Of a DNA stretch of 64,000 nucleotides, positions 9,077-15,906 are shown one piece after another. Under the pieces are notes generated by a model. The model searched no databases. It was not told where the DNA came from and saw only the letters and a list, made by a program, of their open reading frames with translations. The first letter of the stretch is position 1. Each line of letters opens with the position of its first letter. The DNA is from Saprospiraceae bacterium (GTDB lineage Bacteria; Bacteroidota; Bacteroidia; Chitinophagales; Saprospiraceae). The position numbers and the translations under genes are program-made. Location of the stretch: NCBI GenBank assembly GCA_016714025.1, contig JADJOB010000002.1:2202001-2266000 (forward strand). Reading direction: 5' to 3'.

Positions 9077-9132
9077 TTTATTTCCCTAATATTTAACTAG
9101 TTTATTATCCATTCTTTAGATTTGTTCTAAGG

Positions 9133-10023
9133 ATGGATAAGTTGGAATTATTTTCGCGTTATCTCCATACGCAAAAGAAGTACTCAATTCATACAATTGA
9201 GGCATATACTCTTGATTTAAAGCAATTTAAAGAATTTCTTGCGCTTCAATACAAGCTTGATCTTAACCAGTCCTTTGACATCTTACATGTTAGGAGTTGG
9301 ATGGCTTCAATGGGGAAAGCCGGACTTGATAATCGGTCCATCCGTAGAAAGCTTTCCAGTCTGAAGCATTTTTGTAAGTTTTTAATGCGGCGAAAGCTTT
9401 TGCTCGAAAACCCGATGCTCAAGTTAAGCAGCCCAAAAATTAAAAAGCGATTGCCGGTTGTATTGCGTGAGCAAGATCTAAACCTGCATCCTCAAACTGA
9501 TTTCAGAGGACTTGATTATAAAGAATGCCTTAAAGAAACCCTTATTTGGACCTTTTACGGATTGGGTTTAAGACGGAATGAACTGATTGAATTAAAGTTA
9601 AGCGATGTCCATTTTAAGGCAGCTCAACTCAAAGTTTTAGGAAAAGGAAATAAAGAGCGAATTCTTCCCTTTGGAAATGAACTAGCGGAAATTTTTCTGC
9701 GTTATTTAGATGTGAGGAGTGCGTTCAAAATACCTGAAAGTGAATATTTCTTTGTATTGCCAAACGGTAAAAAACTATATCCTAAGATGGTTTACTTGCT
9801 GGTTAACAATTGGTTAAAAGACAAAACCAGCATTTCGAAAAAAAGTCCGCATGTATTGCGTCACAGTTTTGCTACCCACATCTCAAATCAGGGAGCTGAT
9901 ATTTATGCTGTAAAAGAACTTTTAGGACATTCTTCTTTAGCGGCAACGCAGATTTATACGCATAATTCGATTGAACAACTTAAAAATGCATATCGCCAGG
10001 CTCATCCGCGAGCCGGCAAATAA
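9133..10023 (+). CDS. xerC: Tyrosine recombinase of the XerC/XerD family
   Basis: A 296-residue site-specific recombinase of the size that resolves chromosome dimers at dif. The N-terminal SAM-like core-binding domain covers about residues 1-85. The catalytic domain shows GLGLRRNE (R147), LGKGNKER (K171), HVLRHSFATH (H240, R243), LLGHSS (H266) and the nucleophile in IYTH (Y275). All six expected active-site residues are present. It lies 56 bases after rpsU and 35 before hpf. The arrangement looks like a fixed chromosomal locus rather than an integrase of a mobile element. XerC and XerD cannot be told apart from sequence alone here. Confidence 0.88.
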   Translation: MDKLELFSRYLHTQKKYSIHTIEAYTLDLKQFKEFLALQYKLDLNQSFDILHVRSWMASMGKAGLDNRSIRRKLSSLKHFCKFLMRRKLLLENPMLKLSSPKIKKRLPVVLREQDLNLHPQTDFRGLDYKECLKETLIWTFYGLGLRRNELIELKLSDVHFKAAQLKVLGKGNKERILPFGNELAEIFLRYLDVRSAFKIPESEYFFVLPNGKKLYPKMVYLLVNNWLKDKTSISKKSPHVLRHSFATHISNQGADIYAVKELLGHSSLAATQIYTHNSIEQLKNAYRQAHPRAGK

Positions 10024-10058
10024 ATATTATTTATAACCTTAATACCTAAATTTAACTT

Positions 10059-10367
10059 ATGGTCACTACAATTCAATCTATCCACTTTAACGCAGATGAA
10101 AAATTGATAAACCTTATTGAAGGTAAGTTGAATCGATTAACGCATTATCTTCAAGATAAAGTGTTGGAAACCAAAGTAATTCTCAGATTAGAACAGGTGG
10201 GTCGAATTCAAGATAAGGTGGTAGAAGTAATCATTAATTTACCAGGACAACCCGTTGTAGCAAAATGCACAAGAAAGAGTTTTGAGGAAGCACTTTTGCA
10301 AGTTATAGCCAGTTTAAAAAAGCAGTTACTGCGTTATAAAGAAAAAATTCAGCAAAAACACAGCTAA
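10059..10367 (+). CDS. hpf: Ribosome hibernation-promoting factor / RaiA family
   Basis: A 102-residue protein of the short HPF/YfiA type (beta-alpha-beta-beta-beta-alpha). It opens with IQSIHFNADEKLINLIEGKLNRLTHY and has the conserved acidic/basic pattern of the ribosome-binding surface (KVVEVIINLPGQPVVAKCTRKSFEEALLQVIASLKKQL). It would bind the 30S decoding region in stationary phase and block translation. It is 35 bases downstream of the Xer gene in the same direction. The long-form C-terminal dimerisation domain is absent. Confidence 0.9.
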   Translation: MVTTIQSIHFNADEKLINLIEGKLNRLTHYLQDKVLETKVILRLEQVGRIQDKVVEVIINLPGQPVVAKCTRKSFEEALLQVIASLKKQLLRYKEKIQQKHS

Positions 10368-10485
10368 ATCCTAAGGCTGATTTGAACTATCGTCAAATAA
10401 ATCATTAACTGTCAGCGCATTACGATTTATTAAACAGATTAACAAATACTTGATATTTTTTTCAATCCATTTTTTTAAATAGTTA

Positions 10486-10493
10486 TATCTTTG
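10486..10493 (+). promoter_or_regulatory. -7 element of the tRNA-tuf promoter
   Basis: TATCTTTG matches TAnnTTTG and lies 49 bases upstream of tRNA-Thr. No TTTG is seen 17-22 bases upstream, only an AT-rich T-tract, so the -33 element is weak or absent. Confidence 0.45.
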
Positions 10494-10542
10494 CAATCTC
10501 TTTTTTGGAGGGTATAACCGTATGCCCTTTTGTGTATTTTAA

Positions 10543-10615
10543 GCCAGTGTAGCTCAGTTGGTAGAGCAGCTGACTTGTAATCAGCTGGTCGGGGGTTCGA
10601 GTCCGTCCACTGGCT
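10543..10615 (+). tRNA. tRNA-Thr (anticodon TGT)
   Basis: A 73-base cloverleaf. Acceptor GCCAGTG pairs with CACTGGC at 10608-10614. The D-arm is GCTCAGTTGGTAGAGC, and the anticodon stem GCTGA/TCAGC encloses loop CTTGTAA with anticodon TGT at 10576-10578. The T-arm carries GTTCGAG. CCA is not encoded. First of the tRNA cluster before tuf. Confidence 0.95.
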
Positions 10616-10629
10616 CGGTTGCTGTAGCA

Positions 10630-10712
10630 GGGGGTGCGCCGGAGTGGGAGAGCCGGGCCAGACTGTAAATCTGGTGTCTTTGACTGAATGGGTTCGAATC
10701 CAATCACCCCCA
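10630..10712 (+). tRNA. tRNA-Tyr (anticodon GTA)
   Basis: An 83-base class II tRNA with a long variable arm. Acceptor GGGGGTG pairs with CACCCCC (10705-10711), with A as discriminator. The anticodon stem CCAGA/TCTGG holds loop CTGTAAA with anticodon GTA at 10665-10667. The T-arm has GGTTCGAATCC. It follows tRNA-Thr by 14 bases. Confidence 0.95.
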
Positions 10713-10884
10713 CAATTTTGCATGGGTTTGATAGGAAAATACCTGTTAGAAATGCTAAGAATTGTGGGAAGACCTGTACAGTTATTCATTTTAAAATACA
10801 CAAAAATTGAATCCAAAATAAAGAAATTATATGTTAGAAAAAGTTCTGACATTTTCAAAAACACTGAAACACAATGTTCGAATT

Positions 10885-10957
10885 GCGGGAGTAGCTCAGT
10901 TGGTAGAGCATTAGCCTTCCAAGCTAAGGGTCGCGGGTTCGAGTCTCGTCTCCCGCT
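10885..10957 (+). tRNA. tRNA-Gly (anticodon TCC)
   Basis: A 73-base cloverleaf. Acceptor GCGGGAG pairs with CTCCCGC (10950-10956). The anticodon stem TTAGC/GCTAA holds anticodon TCC at 10918-10920. The T-arm has GGTTCGAGTC. The 172 bases between tRNA-Tyr and this gene show no gene or clear signal. Confidence 0.95.
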
Positions 10958-11172
10958 CAAAATTTTTGAATTTGATTCAAGGATCGGACAGAAGTGTAAA
11001 GTTCAGGAAGAAAATTAAATGAATAAAAACCAATTCGTTAAAATGCTTTATGCATTATATCGATAAGTTTTAAATCGTATCGGAATTTATAAACACCTGC
11101 AAACGAGTAGGATGTAATTAAGTACTGAAAGAATTTAGGAAGGTGTATTAAACTTGATCCTTCTATTTCTAG

Positions 11173-11259
11173 CTAGCGTAGCTCAGGGGTAGCGCATGGC
11201 GCTTTAAGCGCCAGGGTCAAGGCAACTCATAAAGCGAACACTCAAAAGTGAGGGTAGCT
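11173..11259 (+). pseudogene. Decayed tRNA-Thr-like element with an ochre-reading anticodon
   Basis: The segment from about 11158 to 11222 is a diverged copy of the leader and 5' two thirds of the tRNA-Thr(GGT) gene at 11299: the shared leader TATTTCTAGC, then GTAGCTCAGGGGTAG and later GGGTCAAGG. The anticodon arm is replaced by a perfect five-pair stem TGGCG/CGCCA around loop CTTTAAG, which puts TTA in the anticodon position (it would read UAA). The D-stem has one mismatch. The copy loses similarity in the T-arm, so there is no canonical T-loop, and the 3' acceptor strand (TAGC at 11256-11259) pairs only in part. It is most likely a tRNA pseudogene, but it lies within the tRNA-tuf transcript. 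Confidence 0.5.
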
Positions 11260-11298
11260 AAAAGGAACTGAATAATAAAACCTGGTCCTTTATTTCTA

Positions 11299-11370
<72 letters not shown>

Positions 11371-11420
11371 CATAAAAAATTGAAATTATCATTTAACCAT
11401 AAAAGTAAAATTAGTCACCA

Positions 11421-12614
11421 ATGGCAAAGGAAACATTTAATCGGTCGAAGCCTCACGTCAACATAGGAACCATCGGTCACGTTGACCACGGTAAAACAAC
11501 ATTGACTTCGGCTATAACATCCGTTCTGGCAGAACAAGGATTGGCTCAGAAAAAAGATTATGACTCAATCGACAACGCTCCAGAAGAAAAGGAGAGAGGT
11601 ATTACCATTAATACTGCACACGTTGAGTACGAAACAAAAAACAGACACTACGCACACGTAGATTGTCCGGGTCACGCGGATTATGTTAAAAACATGGTTA
11701 CGGGTGCTGCTCAAATGGACGGTGCGATTTTGGTGGTTGCTGCAACTGACGGTCCTATGCCACAAACCCGTGAGCACATTCTTTTGGCTCGTCAGGTAGG
11801 TGTACCTAGAATTGTGGTTTTTATGAATAAAGTGGACTTAGTTGATGATCCTGAGATGTTGGATTTAGTTGAAATGGAAGTACGCGAGTTATTAGATAAA
11901 TACGAGTATAAAGGAGATATTTCTGTTATTAAAGGTTCTGCTTTAAAAGCATTGGAAGGAGAAGCTTCTGGAAAACAAGCTATTTATGACTTAATGGAAG
12001 CTGTGGATAAAGAAATTCCAGAACCAGTTCGTTTGGTGGATCAACCATTTTTGATGCCTGTTGAAGACGTATTCTCGATTACTGGTCGTGGTACTGTTGC
12101 TACTGGAAGAATTGAGAGAGGGGTTATTAAAGTAGGTGAAAACGTTGAAATTATTGGTATGATGCCTCCAGGTTCTAAGCCACTTACTTCAACTTGTACA
12201 GGGGTTGAAATGTTCCGTAAATTATTGGATCGTGGTGAAGCTGGTGATAATGCAGGTATCTTATTAAGAGGTATAGAGAAAGATGATATCAGAAGAGGTA
12301 TGGTTATTTGTGCTCCAAATTCTGTTAAGCCTCACATGAAATTTAAATGTGAAGTGTACGTATTATCAAAAGATGAAGGAGGTCGCCATACGCCATTCTT
12401 TAAAGGTTACAGACCACAGTTCTATTTCAGAACTACAGATGTAACTGGAGAATGTTTACTACCAGAAGGTGTAGAAATGGTTATGCCTGGTGATAATATT
12501 TCTTTGGAGGTTACTTTAATTAACCCAATTGCAATGGAGAAAGGTCTTCGTTTTGCAATCCGGGAAGGTGGCCGTACCGTAGGTGCAGGTCAGGTAACAG
12601 AAATATTGGATTAA
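11421..12614 (+). CDS. tuf: Translation elongation factor EF-Tu
   Basis: A GTPase of 397 residues that delivers aminoacyl-tRNA to the ribosome. G1 GHVDHGKT is at 19-26, G3 DCPGH at 81-85 and G4 NKVD at 136-139, with the G5 region in KGSALKALEGE. Domains 2 and 3 follow and end in GGRTVGAGQVTEILD. It is flanked by tRNA-Thr upstream and tRNA-Trp downstream, the ancient tufB arrangement, so tRNAs and tuf are probably one transcript that is cut by tRNA-processing enzymes. Confidence 0.98.
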   Translation: MAKETFNRSKPHVNIGTIGHVDHGKTTLTSAITSVLAEQGLAQKKDYDSIDNAPEEKERGITINTAHVEYETKNRHYAHVDCPGHADYVKNMVTGAAQMDGAILVVAATDGPMPQTREHILLARQVGVPRIVVFMNKVDLVDDPEMLDLVEMEVRELLDKYEYKGDISVIKGSALKALEGEASGKQAIYDLMEAVDKEIPEPVRLVDQPFLMPVEDVFSITGRGTVATGRIERGVIKVGENVEIIGMMPPGSKPLTSTCTGVEMFRKLLDRGEAGDNAGILLRGIEKDDIRRGMVICAPNSVKPHMKFKCEVYVLSKDEGGRHTPFFKGYRPQFYFRTTDVTGECLLPEGVEMVMPGDNISLEVTLINPIAMEKGLRFAIREGGRTVGAGQVTEILD

Positions 12615-12627
12615 AATTATTGTAAAA

Positions 12628-12665
12628 CTCAAATCAGGAATTTTCTTTTAATTTCTTGATTTGAG
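12628..12665 (+). other. RNA hairpin between tuf and tRNA-Trp
   Basis: The arms 12628-12640 and 12653-12665 form a 13-pair stem with one G-T pair and a 12-base loop. No T-run follows directly, and tRNA-Trp begins five bases later. It could be a processing site, a 3' stabiliser for tuf mRNA or a weak terminator. Confidence 0.5.
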
Positions 12666-12669
12666 ATTT

Positions 12670-12742
12670 ACGGGCATAGCTCAACTGGCAGAGCGACGGT
12701 CTCCAAAACCGTAGGCTGAGGGTTCAAGTCCTTCTGCCCGTG
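12670..12742 (+). tRNA. tRNA-Trp (anticodon CCA)
   Basis: A 73-base cloverleaf. Acceptor ACGGGCA pairs with TGCCCGT (12735-12741), with G as discriminator, as is typical for bacterial tRNA-Trp. The anticodon stem ACGGT/ACCGT holds CCA at 12703-12705. The secE start codon is only seven bases after the 3' end. Confidence 0.96.
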
Positions 12743-12749
12743 CAAAAAG

Positions 12750-12944
12750 ATGACAATGGATAAAATCTTATTGTATTTAAAAGAGAGTTACAATGAGCTA
12801 ATGGAAAAAGTTTCCTGGCCCACACGTCAAAACCTGGTAGATTCTGCTAAGGTTGTTGTGGTTTCAGCACTTATGTTAGCCGTAGTTGTCTTTGCAATGG
12901 ACTTTGTAGTAAACCAGATTCTGAGTTTTATCTACAGTTTATAA
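12750..12944 (+). CDS. secE: Preprotein translocase subunit SecE
   Basis: A 64-residue short SecE with one membrane span. The conserved amphipathic motif ELMEKVSWPTRQNLVDSAKVV is followed by a C-terminal transmembrane helix (about 34-60). It clamps SecY in the inner membrane. ATG 12750 and ATG 12756 are both possible starts (MTMDK or MDK). It sits between tRNA-Trp and nusG, the standard position. Confidence 0.95.
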   Translation: MTMDKILLYLKESYNELMEKVSWPTRQNLVDSAKVVVVSALMLAVVVFAMDFVVNQILSFIYSL

Positions 12945-12954
12945 AACCAAAAGG

Positions 12955-13503
12955 ATGAGCAACGATAAAAGGTGGTATTCCTTGCGGGTAATAAGCGGAA
13001 AAGAAAAGAAAATTCGCGAACGTTTAGAACTAGAAGTAAACCGTTCCGGATGGACTGATATCATTTCGCAGGTAATAGTACCTTCGGAAAAAGTGTATAA
13101 GATCAGGAATGGCAAGAAAGTAATCATGGAACGCAATATTCTACCTGGCTATTTATTGGTAGAAGCATTGCCCTCCAAATTAAGTGGTGAAATAGTTCAA
13201 CACATTACTAACATGCCAGATATTATTCATTTTCTTGGAAAGAATAATCCGATTCCAATGACTCAGGTTGAAGCCAACCGGATGCTTGGGAAAGTCGATG
13301 AATCCCAGGAAGTTGGAGAAACTATGATCGAACCATTTATCATTGGAGAAACTATTAAAATTATTGATGGTCCATTCAATGATTTTGTTGGGGACATCAA
13401 AGAAGTAAATGAAGAAAAAAAGAAAGTAAAAGTAATAGTAAAAATATTCGGCCGGGGTACAGAAGTCGAATTGAATTTTATGCAAGTTGAAAAAACGAAT
13501 TAA
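12955..13503 (+). CDS. nusG: Transcription termination/antitermination protein NusG
   Basis: 182 residues, with an N-terminal NGN domain (WYSLRVISGKEKKIRERLE, ILPGYLLVEA) and a C-terminal KOW domain (ETIKIIDGPFNDFVGDIKEVNEEKKKVKVIVKIFGRGTEVEL). It binds the RNA polymerase clamp and couples transcription to Rho or ribosomal S10. It begins 10 bases after secE and ends 2 bases before rplK, so cotranslation is likely. Confidence 0.97.
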   Translation: MSNDKRWYSLRVISGKEKKIRERLELEVNRSGWTDIISQVIVPSEKVYKIRNGKKVIMERNILPGYLLVEALPSKLSGEIVQHITNMPDIIHFLGKNNPIPMTQVEANRMLGKVDESQEVGETMIEPFIIGETIKIIDGPFNDFVGDIKEVNEEKKKVKVIVKIFGRGTEVELNFMQVEKTN

Positions 13504-13505
13504 TT

Positions 13506-13949
13506 ATGGCTAAAGAAATTGAAGGTTTTATAAAATTACAAGTAAAGGGCGGACAAGCAAATCCAGCACCTCCGGTAGGACCTGCATTGGGTTCCAAAGG
13601 GGTGAATATCATGGAATTTTGCAAACGTTTTAATGCAAAAACACAAGATCAACCTGGCAAATTATTGCCTGTTGTAATCACTCTATTTAAAGATAAGTCG
13701 TTTGATTTTGTTGTTAAATCACCTCCGGCAGCAATCCAATTATTGGAAGCAGCTAAATTGAAAGGTGGTTCACCGGAACCTAACCGTAAAAAAGTAGGAT
13801 CTGTAAGTTGGGAACAAGTAGAAGCAATTGCAAAAGACAAAATGGTTGATTTAAATGCTTTTACAATGGAATCAGCCATGAAAATGGTTGCAGGAACTGC
13901 CAGAAGTATGGGATTGACAGTATCTGGTTCAGCTCCTTGGCAAAACTAA
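13506..13949 (+). CDS. rplK: 50S ribosomal protein L11
   Basis: 147 residues with the uL11 N-terminal domain (IKLQVKGGQANPAPPVGPALGSKGVNIMEFCK) and the C-terminal rRNA-binding domain (VGSVSWEQVEAIAKDKMVDLNAFTMESAMKMVAGTARSMGLTV). It forms the GTPase-associated centre with L10/L12. It follows nusG by two bases. Confidence 0.98.
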   Translation: MAKEIEGFIKLQVKGGQANPAPPVGPALGSKGVNIMEFCKRFNAKTQDQPGKLLPVVITLFKDKSFDFVVKSPPAAIQLLEAAKLKGGSPEPNRKKVGSVSWEQVEAIAKDKMVDLNAFTMESAMKMVAGTARSMGLTVSGSAPWQN

Positions 13950-13964
13950 ATTTATTTTAAGGGA

Positions 13965-13982
13965 GTTCGAATTAATTCGAAC
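13965..13982 (+). repeat. Perfect 18-base palindrome between rplK and rplA
   Basis: GTTCGAATTAATTCGAAC is its own reverse complement. As RNA it gives a six-pair stem with a six-base loop. It lies in the 56-base gap between rplK and rplA. It might modulate the rplK/rplA ratio, but no known L1-binding mimic is evident, and it could be chance. Confidence 0.4.
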
Positions 13983-14005
13983 GCTATCACCTAAAACCAA
14001 TTATA

Positions 14006-14698
14006 ATGGGACAATTAACAAAAAAAAGAAAACAGATTAACGGGAAAGTAGATCCTAAAAAACTCTACAACATTGAGGATGCTTGTGCATTAGTTAAAGA
14101 AGTCAATACCACGAAATTTGATGCATCTGTAGATTTACACATTCGTTTAGGGGTAGATCCTCGTAAACCAGATCAAGCGATTCGTGGCACCGTGACACTT
14201 CCAAACGGTACCGGAAAAACGAAGCGAGTTTTAGTACTCTGCACACCTGATAAAGAGGCTGAAGCAAAAGCTGCTGGAGCAGATTACGTAGGTTTGGATG
14301 AATACATTCAGAAAATAGAAGGTGGATGGACGGATATTGATATCATCGTTGCAATGCCTACTGTGATGGCTAAGCTTGGAAAAATCGGTAAGATATTAGG
14401 CCCAAGAGGTTTGATGCCTAATCCAAAAACAGGCACAGTTACAATGGATTTGGCAGGTGCAATCAATGATGTTAAGGGAGGTAAAATTGCTTTCCGGGTA
14501 GATAAATTTGGTATTATCCATGCATCCATTGGACGTGTATCTTTTACACCCCAAAAGTTAAAAGAAAATAGTAATGAATTACTTCACGCTATTAATAAGT
14601 TAAAACCATCTTCAGCAAAAGGTGCTTATTTTAGAAGTATCTCTATGGCTTCAACAATGAGTCCTGGAATTGCCATTGACACCAGAGAGGTTCATTAA
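14006..14698 (+). CDS. rplA: 50S ribosomal protein L1
   Basis: 230 residues of the uL1 family, the usual size. It shows the conserved core VDLHIRLGVDPRKPDQAIRG, KIGKILGPRGLMPNPKTGTV and the second-domain return FRVDKFGIIHASIGRVSF. It binds the mobile L1 stalk of 23S rRNA and in many bacteria represses its own operon. It lies between rplK and rplJ. Confidence 0.98.
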   Translation: MGQLTKKRKQINGKVDPKKLYNIEDACALVKEVNTTKFDASVDLHIRLGVDPRKPDQAIRGTVTLPNGTGKTKRVLVLCTPDKEAEAKAAGADYVGLDEYIQKIEGGWTDIDIIVAMPTVMAKLGKIGKILGPRGLMPNPKTGTVTMDLAGAINDVKGGKIAFRVDKFGIIHASIGRVSFTPQKLKENSNELLHAINKLKPSSAKGAYFRSISMASTMSPGIAIDTREVH

Positions 14699-14722
14699 AT
14701 TATTATTTAAATCAGAAAGATC

Positions 14723-15253
14723 ATGACTAAAGAAGATAAATCATTAGCAATTCAGGAACTGAAAGAAAAATTTGCCAATGCGCAGTTTTTTTATGTAACA
14801 GATTCTTCCACCTTGACGGTTGAAAAAATCAATCAGTTTCGGAGAAAGTGTTTTGAACAAGGCATTGAAATGCGAGTAGTAAAAAATACACTTGCTGTTA
14901 AAGCACTTCAGAGCTTAGAAGCAGAACGCGGATTTGCACCATTATATAGTGCATTTGAAGGACCATCTTCTGTTTTATTTACAGAAAATGCAGCTTCTCC
15001 GGCTAGAATAATTAAAGAATTTCGTGAAAATTCAGAGAGACCGCTTTTAAAAGCTGCATACATTGATTCAGCTGTTTTTACCGGAGATGATCAATTGAAA
15101 GTGTTGGTCGCCCTAAAAACAAAAGAGGAATTAATCGGAGATATTATATTCATTTTGAAATCACCTGCAACCAATGTCATTGGTGCTTTGAAATCTGGCG
15201 GACAAAAAATTGCCGGAATCGTAAAAGCGCTTGAAGAACGTGCAAGTGCTTGA
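14723..15253 (+). CDS. rplJ: 50S ribosomal protein L10
   Basis: 176 residues: an N-terminal rRNA-binding domain (IQELKEKFANAQFFYVTDSSTLTVEKINQFRRKC, MRVVKNTLAVKAL) and a C-terminal helix that carries L7/L12 dimers (ALKSGGQKIAGIVKALEE). The gap from rplA is only 24 bases, too short for the long L10 leader known in gamma-proteobacteria, so autoregulation, if any, must differ. Confidence 0.97.
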   Translation: MTKEDKSLAIQELKEKFANAQFFYVTDSSTLTVEKINQFRRKCFEQGIEMRVVKNTLAVKALQSLEAERGFAPLYSAFEGPSSVLFTENAASPARIIKEFRENSERPLLKAAYIDSAVFTGDDQLKVLVALKTKEELIGDIIFILKSPATNVIGALKSGGQKIAGIVKALEERASA

Positions 15254-15319
15254 TAAATTTTAAATAAGGCTTCCAAGTATTAGACGCATATATTAATTAA
15301 CAATTGTAAACAAGAAATC

Positions 15320-15697
15320 ATGGTAGATGTAAATGCTTTAGCAGATCAGTTAGTAAATCTTACTATTAAAGAAGTAAATGATCTGGCTTCTGTATTAAAG
15401 GACAAGTACGGTATTGAACCGGCTGCTGCTGCTGTTGCTGTTGCTGCACCTGCTGGTGGTGGCGCTGCTGCTGCTGCTGCAGAAAAAACTGAATTTGATG
15501 TAATCCTCAAATCAGGCGGTGCAAATAAACTTAACGTAATTAAAGAAGTTAAAAACTTATTGAACTTAGGTCTTAAAGAAGCAAAAGACCTGGTTGATGG
15601 AGCTCCATCAACTTTGAAGCAAGCTGTATCAAAAGAAGAAGCGAATTCTTTGAAAGATACCTTGACTGCTGCTGGTGCTGAAATTGAAGTAAAATAA
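15320..15697 (+). CDS. rplL: 50S ribosomal protein L7/L12
   Basis: 125 residues: N-terminal dimerisation helices (LADQLVNLTIKEVNDLASVLKDKYG), an alanine/glycine-rich hinge at about 36-56, and the C-terminal factor-binding domain (KTEFDVILKSGGANKLNVIKEVKNLLNLGLKEAKDLVDGAP). The hinge is coded by GCT-rich triplets, which gives a short low-complexity DNA tract. It recruits EF-Tu, EF-G and IF2. Confidence 0.98.
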   Translation: MVDVNALADQLVNLTIKEVNDLASVLKDKYGIEPAAAAVAVAAPAGGGAAAAAAEKTEFDVILKSGGANKLNVIKEVKNLLNLGLKEAKDLVDGAPSTLKQAVSKEEANSLKDTLTAAGAEIEVK

Positions 15698-15751
15698 TTT
15701 CAAAGCACGAGAGTATACCTTTGATAGTAAAAGGAATACATATATAAATCT

Positions 15752-15798
15752 TGACTTGAGTCACAGATCGCTGTGATTCAAGTCATGTATTTTTTTTA
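15752..15798 (+). terminator. Strong terminator-like hairpin between rplL and rpoB
   Basis: A 15-pair stem (15752-15766 with 15771-15785, one G-T pair) capped by ATCG, followed by a run of eight T (15790-15797). It has the form of an intrinsic terminator. Since rpoB starts about 110 bases later with no clear TAnnTTTG promoter between, partial read-through (an attenuator that sets the ratio of ribosomal protein to RNA polymerase, as known in E. coli) is the likely role. Confidence 0.75.
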
Positions 15799-15906
15799 TA
15801 TATTATGTATAAGTGATTAAAGGGATTTTTGAATTTATACACTTATTATTTGATCATAGCGATCGTTTTTATTTGGGGAACGGGTTATAATAAATACTAA
15901 AAACAC

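Noticed and set aside
9133..10023. Xer gene as the integrase of a mobile element
   Set aside because: It stands between rpsU and hpf in a housekeeping cluster, has the XerC/D length, and no element ends or cargo genes are near.
10475..11018. Open frames of 76-161 codons on both strands across the tRNA cluster
   Set aside because: They read through tRNA-Thr, tRNA-Tyr and tRNA-Gly and translate tRNA sequence (for example SNPRPADYKSAALPTELH-type peptides), a well-known false-gene pattern.
11173..11259. A working ochre suppressor tRNA or a reassigned stop codon
   Set aside because: Many genes here, including susC, tuf and nusG, end in TAA, so efficient suppression would be harmful, and the T-arm and acceptor are broken.
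15418..15485. GCT/GGT triplet repeat in rplL as an unstable repeat
   Set aside because: It codes for the normal alanine/glycine hinge of L7/L12, which is low-complexity in most bacteria.
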